64,000 nucleotides of DNA from Telmatactis stephensoni. Its lineage: Eukaryota; Cnidaria; Anthozoa; Actiniaria; Isophelliidae. Positions within the stretch are counted from its first letter, which is position 1, and each line of letters opens with the position of its first letter. Location of the stretch: NCBI GenBank assembly GCA_029948255.1, contig JALIZF010001756.1:25001-89000 (forward strand). Reading direction: 5' to 3'. Below are positions 60,930 through 64,000 of the stretch, in pieces. Position numbers and translations under genes: made by a program. Under the pieces are notes generated by a model that was given only the letters and a program-made list of their open reading frames with translations, made no database searches and was not told where the DNA came from.

Positions 60930-62861
60930 GTAAGGTTTAAACATTACAATCCTTTATGTTTTGTCAAATTTTCCCCATCAGAGAGATGACTTCCTCATTT
61001 AAAGTACATACATAGAGTAGATTTCGTGTGTGAAAACGGCACGTTTACAGCTTCTCTGGTGGGGAGAGTTTGAGGTTAGAAAACGTAACACTGCACGGTT
61101 ACGGCAGGAATTACGAATACAAGGTGCGGTCGGTTTCAAAACCATACGAAATCTACTCAAAGCACCATGACTACCATGGCCATTTCTGAAGGTATAAAGT
61201 TTTTATTCACATTGGCATGGAACTGGGCTGCGCTGAGAAATACAGTGTAGATGAAGCCTCTAACATTCAGATCTTGTACATGCATACTGGAATTGGCTGC
61301 AGGTCGCATTTACAAGTATTTATGTGTTTAAATTGTTGTGCTGATACCTGAGCTCAAGAAAACTCCCCACCAGTTCTGATTATGCTCAATGTTCTCCAAA
61401 TTCATCTTGTCAGCATGCAATAAACAGGTATATTGTTTCTAAATCCCAAGGTTACTCTCTGTTTGGTTTACCTCAAGACTATCTTAATTCAGAGTCTATT
61501 CTCTCAGTAAAGGTATAGTTAATGTGCAGACTTTATCACTACAAAATTACTAAAAGTTCTCCAAATTCAACTAGCAATGTTTTTTAGTTGGAGGGAAATT
61601 ATGAAACCATTATCATCAAAATTAGTTCATACATGATCAGCATAACTGACAGTTATCATCACTTTTACACTACTGGTTACTGACCATCGAGCTGCTGCGT
61701 TATTGACAGCAAGGTAGTTTTTGTACAACTGTGTAAACAGCACTATCATGGCACTGCATGGTTGTGGCAGGAATTTTGAATATTTTTAGATATCAAGGTT
61801 GCCGTCTTATGGAGGTCGAGTAGCCACTGGCAACTTACATATGAGCTTGAGCAACCAAATTGTTGTTCTAGGATCTCAAACAATATGGCTCAGTTCCTAA
61901 ATTTTAATTTTTGGGGCCCAAAGAACTCCCACTAATTGAAGGGCTCCCTATGAAAACGGCCTAAGTGACGTTTTTGATGATTTTTTTCATTGGTATAAAA
62001 TAATATCAATTAACTTTCCTGTGCCAAAAAATCAATGTCTGGACATTGATAAAAAAAATCACTCACAAAGAACCCTTAAATTTTTCTTAGGCAGCGATCC
62101 TGAACTTCACAATCACATTAAAACTATGCTAGTTTAATACCTTCTATGTTATCAGACTTCAATGCACCATCTCCGAGTTTCCAAGAATTCTTTACGATTT
62201 TGTGCACACAAGTGAGGTCAGGGGACAAAAATATTAAGAAGCGATGGCATTTATTAGAAACTCTTGCATTTATATGAGAAATAAGATGATTGTCATTTCA
62301 GAAGTAGCAGAAACTTTAGGGAATTTCCTTACAGCCTTTCTTATGCACTTTTATTGGAATCTAAAAGTATTACATTTGTTTTCTACTGAATTTATTCAGG
62401 ATATCTAAGGCTTGCTTCAAAATTTTTTCCCTGATCTCGCTTGCACATGCTAAATCGTAATGAATTCTGGGAAACTGTGGGAAGGTGCCTATAACTCACA
62501 GATGTAACTGCCTTTTCAAATGTTTTTATTAGCATGACTTAAAGATGAGGGAGTTTCAGAGAATGCTGTACAACTTCTGCTCAAATCACAAGTTCCATGG
62601 CTCATTCTTTCATGAAGATTGAGAAAAAGTATGTTAAGTGTCACATATCTCATTGAAAAAGATTAACACACAGTGTACAGTGAGCATCTTATACTTGTTA
62701 CGTGTAGAAAAATTACCTCTGCAAGCCCTCAATTTTACACAAGAATCCCAGACCAAAATGGTTGCCAGCAGAGGATGCTAAACAAAATTGTTATTTATGT
62801 TAGTCAAATGATTTATCATACAATTAAAACCTTATTAAATTAACACAAATATTTATTAATA
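60930..62861. other. MCMDC2 3' region to PCNP
   Basis: Contains a TTTCGTATGA-type element (61013-61159), a diverged one (61700-61800), and mostly AT-rich unique sequence. The last MCMDC2 exon should be here or further on. An acceptor-like AG at 61437 opens a short phase-compatible frame, but its similarity to the human C-terminus is too weak to call. Confidence 0.5.
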
Positions 62862-63777
62862 TTAAGGAGGCTTCATTTCTCGTAGCTGTTTTTCAAATAC
62901 TTTTCCGTGGTGTGTAAATCCTTTTTTCCCTTTGTTAAATGAATTTGGACCTGCAGATGTGGGAGTATCTCTGCAAACATAAGATACTTAAAAAATGAAT
63001 ATATGAATATATAAGTGACTCAGTGAATCAATGGATGGAGACAGATGGATAGGAGAAAGAAAGAAAGAAAAAAAGAAAAAAGAGAGAAAGAAAGAAAGAA
63101 AGAGAGAAAGAAAGAAAGAGAGAGAGAGAGAAAGGAATGGAAGAATAACAAAAGAAAAAAGAAAAAAAGAAAGAAAGAAAGAGAGAAAGAAAGAAAGAAA
63201 GAGAGAAAGAAAGAAAGAAAGAGAGAAAGAAAGAATAGGAATTGGATGATTATAGTATCATATAAAAATATTTTGTATGTACATTGCAGTCTTGTAAAAT
63301 CTGCTTCATGTTGCAGTGGTTTTCACAACAAATGGATGCACTTTTGCCAAAACTTTCTATTTGTAGCAATATAGACAGCTGCACTACAGAAAGGTAGTAC
63401 TGAGAATTGAATGGGATTATCTGAATAAAATGTCTATCAAAAGCACAAAACATTACCTTCCCATGTTACGCATTCTCATTTTAGCTTCTGGAGGAATTTC
63501 TTCTTCTTCATCACTCTAACAGAAACAAAGCAAATTTTGAAAGCAGTTTTTGGGATCAAAACACAAAAGTATCACTAATTCAGAATTTTTGAATGTGAAA
63601 TGCTATGGCTTTGAAGGCTGAACTAAACAACAACTATACTACCCTGGCACCTTTTACACAATTATTATTATAGAATTGGGGTTTAAAAATTACCTCATCT
63701 TCATTAAAAGCAGCAGCTACACTTCCAGCTTTCTTCTGTACAATTGGTTCTTGCTTTTTCTTTTTTGCATCGGGTGC
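62862..63777 (-). CDS. PCNP: PCNP, PEST-containing nuclear protein, 5'-partial
   Basis: Small nuclear protein, a ubiquitination target of the UHRF2/NIRF ligase in mammals and linked to cell-cycle control. Three exons, in transcript order: 63694-63777 (ending SVAAAFNEDE), 63457-63515 (SDEEEEIPPEAKMRMRNMG) and 62862-62970 (RDTPTSAGPNSFNKGKKGFT, ending EMKPP then TAA). The blocks AAAFNEDE, PPEAKMRMRN and DTPTSAGPNSFNKGK are nearly identical to human PCNP. The C-terminal tail after HHGKVFEKQL differs from human. AATAAA on the gene strand lies at 62850-62855, right after the stop. Upstream exons lie beyond the right edge; 63778-64000 holds no further exon that I can see. Confidence 0.93.
63050..63234 (+). 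repeat. GAAA tetranucleotide repeat
   Basis: About 185 nt of GAAA/GAGA units between PCNP exons. Confidence 0.9.
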
Positions 63778-64000
63778 CTTTATAATAAGATGATTTCATT
63801 ACCAATATTTTGAATATGTAGTGTGATTATTTTATAATCCATGAAACAGACCACTTTCCCTTGCTCTAAATTTACCTACAACCTCTGAGATATATGTCCA
63901 GTGTTTGCCAACTGAGCTATTGATCAGACAAGCTAGAGTGATCACTGGTATATTTGCAAATATATTGGGTCATAATGATTAAAATATGCATAAAAATTAG

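Noticed and set aside
63031..63374. Lys/Glu-rich coiled-coil-like frame
   Set aside because: Translation of a GAAA tetranucleotide repeat between PCNP exons.

Overview
The window is nuclear DNA from an animal, most likely an anthozoan cnidarian and probably a stony coral. The reasons are AT-rich DNA, short exons split by GT-AG introns, a very dense load of small inverted-repeat transposons and tRNA-derived SINEs, and an intact non-LTR retrotransposon with a 2A-like peptide of the kind known from marine invertebrates. The taxon is inferred from style and gene content, not proven. Exons were assembled by hand from six-frame reading, splice consensus, reading phase and comparison with the human proteins as I remember them.

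Layout. (1) 710-36844, minus strand: WDR3, a small-subunit processome WD40 protein. I place 28 coding exons; the last exons lie off the left edge and one expected exon is not visible. (2) 21395-22627, plus strand: an intronless beta-1,3-galactosyltransferase-like gene nested antisense in the 11-kb intron 9 of WDR3. (3) 36845-43801: intergenic DNA made mostly of inverted-repeat elements. (4) 43802-45403, plus: an intronless 533-residue multi-pass membrane protein I do not recognise. (5) 46599-50213, plus: a full-length ORF of a CR1/L2-like non-LTR retrotransposon (2A-like peptide, PHD-like finger, AP endonuclease, reverse transcriptase). (6) 50646-60929, plus: MCMDC2, a meiotic MCM-like gene; 18 coding exons placed, the terminal exon not identified. 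(7) 62862-63777, minus: the last three coding exons of PCNP, convergent with MCMDC2; its 5' part lies off the right edge.

The four conserved genes are eukaryotic housekeeping, glycosylation or meiotic genes; nothing suggests an operon or a shared pathway. The most distinctive part of the window is its repeats: several families of small terminal-inverted-repeat elements with readable target-site duplications (5, 6, 7, 8 and 9 bp, and TTAA), including hairpin elements of only 58-79 bp. In several families the interior is one short phrase repeated many times. Nested insertions can be ordered in time. There is also an array of RFX/X-box-like palindromes in a WDR3 intron, and a foldback family that carries CRE octamers and CCAAT boxes.
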